Source of the DNA: Cardinalis cardinalis
Taxonomy: Eukaryota > Chordata > Aves > Passeriformes > Cardinalidae
Length of the DNA: 64,000 bases
Direction: 5' to 3'
NCBI GenBank assembly: GCA_014549065.1
Contig: JACDOX010000018.1
Location: 7,796,151 to 7,860,150, forward strand
In this document: positions 61,401-64,000 of the stretch, one piece after another
Numbering within the stretch: the first letter of the stretch is position 1
How the letters are laid out: every line of letters begins with the position of its first letter
Notes under the pieces: model-generated
What the model was told of the DNA's origin: nothing
Databases searched by the model: none
Seen by the model: the letters and a program-made list of their open reading frames with translations, nothing else
Made by a program: the position numbers and the translations under genes

Positions 61401-64000
61401 AAATGTTGANTTGGTAGTTGCTAGATAAAAATGGTATCAATAAGAAGGAAAATTCTGTGGAGATAAAGGAACATTTATGTAGTGAAAAATGAGACCATGT
61501 CTCTCCTTAAAACGCAGAAGATGTGAAATAAGTAAATTCACCCCCTTGTGCTGAATTTTTAGGTACCTTGTTATTAGAAAAAACAAAAAAAAACCCCCAA
61601 ACAAACAAACAAAAACAAAAAGAAAAACAAAAAAAACCCACCCCAGTAATTTTCTGGATTCTTCAGAATTGAGACTGAACATTTATCCTGGTCAAGAATA
61701 CTAGGATAAGTAGCAAAACACCCACTGGCACTACTTGATAAAAAATGATCACACTGCAACAAACCCCATGCATTTTCTTTTGTCTCACATGGTGAAAGCA
61801 GAGGAAGGGCTGTAAATGGGAAAGTAGGAGTGAATTGCTCTGCTTCTTGAAGTAATCCATCTTGATATCTGCTAGGAAGTGCATGAGAAGATGCTGATGA
61901 CATCAAGCCTAGAATGGACATTGACACACTGATGTAGGGATGTCTGATCACTCTATCTCAGCCATCCTCCTTCTAACCAAGGGATGAATCTCATTTACTC
62001 TTTTCCCTGCTCCTTTTCATACAAACTGGTTTAACACATGTGTCATGGTCGAATTATGTAGACTTCCTTTCCTGGTTTAGCTACAATAATCAAGCTCAGG
62101 GCTGTAGATATCTCCAGAGAGCCCCAATTATGTTATGTTCTTACTTTATTTTCTCCTGTCCTGTTTCCTTATGCCTCATTTCATCGGCNTCATACCTCCC
62201 TTTCTCTGTCTAAATTAACTCCTATATAAACAACCTGCCCCTAATTACATTTTCCCAGATTCACTGCTTTCATCCAAAATCTACTTAGGCAATCTTGGCT
62301 TTATATGTTGTTACTGACAGTGAATGCTAATACTGATAATAACTCACTGCTGCCAGTTATTATAATTCTACCACCCCCCTAGTCCCAGCTATCTGTAAAG
62401 TAACTTCCCTTTACTCACCTATGACACNCAGCTTTTCATCATGATTATTAACCTCTGTCAGCGTGGTTGTGTGCCATGTCCATCCCAGTTTCTTGTGGCA
62501 TGTCTCCAGCCGCTCCTCATATTCTGCTCTGCAGAACAACCTTAAGCCAGGGGTAAGTCAGAAACGGAGCCATTTCCCTTTAGACCTATCAGTGTAATTT
62601 AAGACACTTAAATTTCTTTTGAGAGGCCTTATGTTCCCTTCACAATTTGTCTCTGTACAGTGAAAGACAGCAATTTGCAAAGGCAGCTAGGAAATTTTAC
62701 TCTGCTATCCATGAAGTTATAAAGCCATGAAATTCTACAATATTACANGAAGAAAAGAGAGAAGAGCTTTTTATAGAAAAAAACATATAGATATTAAATC
62801 AAATAGTTCAAGATATGAATTTAAAATATGCTGATAAAATTTCCAATACTTGCTAAATTAACTGATTAGCTAGTGATGAATATGTCTAATAGGCTCATAT
62901 GTGAGCAATATTATGTTTAAATCCTGAGTCCAAAACCTCTAAAAAATTATCTGAAAAGGAGGTTTGCTATTTGCTGCATGACAAACAAGTCTTCCCNGCC
63001 CTTCTGCAAATTTTGTCCAGAAATACCATCACAAAAACAATTTTGCTTCCAAGAAATATGAAAAGTTTCTGGTTTTATAGTGAAATCCAAAATTTCACTA
63101 GAAAAGTGTAATTTTTACAAATTCCTGTCTAACCTGCTCAGCCATGACCATACATGAAACAACTATTTATCTGTCTTTAGTGTCTACTTTGAGGAATATA
63201 GCTGCAAAATCAGCAAGAAAAATTAAGTAAAAATATTATCTTTTGGTGGCCTTCACAATTACGTAACTTTTAATCAGAAATCAAAAAAATTTGCTTTTAC
63301 TATGGAATCTTGATTATGAATCCACAACATCACAATGTTAATTTCAATTAAATTTTGGCAAAAATCATGGCTCTTTATTCTTACCTTTGACTCACTTTAG
63401 TTCTTCTAATTTTTTTTTTGCTGTCACAGACAGGCACACAGAATGGAATGAATGCCAACATAAATTTTTTCAAAAACTTTTTCAATTTTTAAAGTATTTG
63501 GGGTCTAAATATTTTTTTCATATGTCTACACAAAGAAGTCTTGAACCTTCTAAAAGTTGTAGGTGCATTTTTGCTGTAACTACTTTGTGCCACTAAAACT
63601 GCAGGAAATTCATTAGTGAAATGCTGCTGTCATTGTAATAATTTTTATAACATGAGGCTTAAAATAAACAAAGCAGAAATACCACATATCATAAAAATTA
63701 CAAGTAGATATTTCTTGGCATAAAATCTTCTGAAACACTGCATATATTCAGCTGAAATCTGTTGTTGTCCTAAGTATACTCCTTTGTTAAAATTATACTT
63801 CTAACCCCTTTGGCTACTGACAGCCTATTATTTTTCATATGTGCCATCTTTATCCAAGAAAGTGAATGAACAACTAATTATATCCTTTGCAAATGAGTGT
63901 AGCACAATAGCTTTTGTTCACCAAAACTCTTAAGGCTACTCATCTTGAATGCAGAATTCACTATGATTTTTTGTTGTTGTTTTTAACGTACAGCCACTTT
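58403..64000. other. AT-rich unique DNA, no gene recognised
   Basis: No supported gene or transposon in the last 5.6 kb. An A/C-rich tract lies at 61.58 kb. Open frames are up to about 125 codons, but the longest (61574-61951, minus) draws its length from the A/C-rich tract and matches nothing known. Confidence 0.65.
61578..61645 (+). repeat. A/C-rich low-complexity tract
   Basis: Runs of A alternate with CCCCC, CAAA units and ACCCACCCC. It is similar in style to the tracts at 7772, 8906 and 3121. Confidence 0.85.

Noticed and set aside
61574..61951. 125-codon minus-strand frame
   Set aside because: Its C-terminus is the complement of an A/C-rich simple tract (Phe/Leu/Val repeats). The remainder matches nothing I recognise.
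1..64000. CRISPR array, bacterial operon or phage content
   Set aside because: No regularly spaced repeats with unique spacers, no ribosome-binding-site-linked gene strings and no long ORFs. All recognisable repeats are vertebrate or avian.

Overview
The window looks like non-coding nuclear DNA from a bird, probably a songbird. The evidence is six CR1 LINE insertions with the avian type of 3' end (the TCATAGAATCATAGAATGG motif in the antisense direction), two avian endogenous-retrovirus LTRs, and a fragment of bird mitochondrial DNA that keeps the ND4 / tRNA-His / tRNA-Ser(AGY) / tRNA-Leu(CUN) order. The background is AT-rich with a low repeat load. No protein-coding gene or host exon could be supported anywhere. 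Nearly all open frames are short, start and stop at random, and match nothing I recognise; the exceptions are decayed transposon or mitochondrial reading frames. The window is best read as a gene desert or the inside of a very long intron. The sequence alone does not separate these.

Layout. 1-4070: AT-rich unique DNA with a perfect 32-nt palindrome beside a 17-bp direct repeat. 4071-4900: CR1, minus strand. 4901-11527: unique DNA with one GC-rich block (about 5877-6150) that carries a strong splice-acceptor-like signal. 11528-11908: nuclear mitochondrial insertion (NUMT). 12036-12240: short CR1, minus. 12241-22773: unique DNA with likely very old amniote repeat fossils near 19.8-20.0 kb. 22774-23325: the only plus-strand CR1, internally deleted. 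23326-34871: unique DNA with another likely ancient repeat/hairpin (25.4 kb) and a 45-nt near-spacerless palindrome (33.75 kb). 34872-36130: a CR1 (minus) split by a solo LTR of about 394 bp. 36403-36723: two A-tailed copies of a roughly 150-bp unit on either side of a 16-N gap. 48582-49175: a second solo LTR, minus strand. 55605-57378: the longest CR1 (about 1.8 kb, minus), with a broken reverse-transcriptase remnant and an apparent internal deletion. 58235-58402: short CR1, minus. 58403-64000: unique AT-rich DNA.

No genes act together here. The history that can be read is one of insertion and decay: old amniote repeats, then several CR1 insertions, an LTR landing inside one CR1, and a transfer of mitochondrial DNA. 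I found no new biological system. The items most worth following up are the NUMT, the nested CR1/LTR locus, the two long perfect palindromes, the tandem A-tailed unit at the assembly gap, and the uneven density of single-base Ns.
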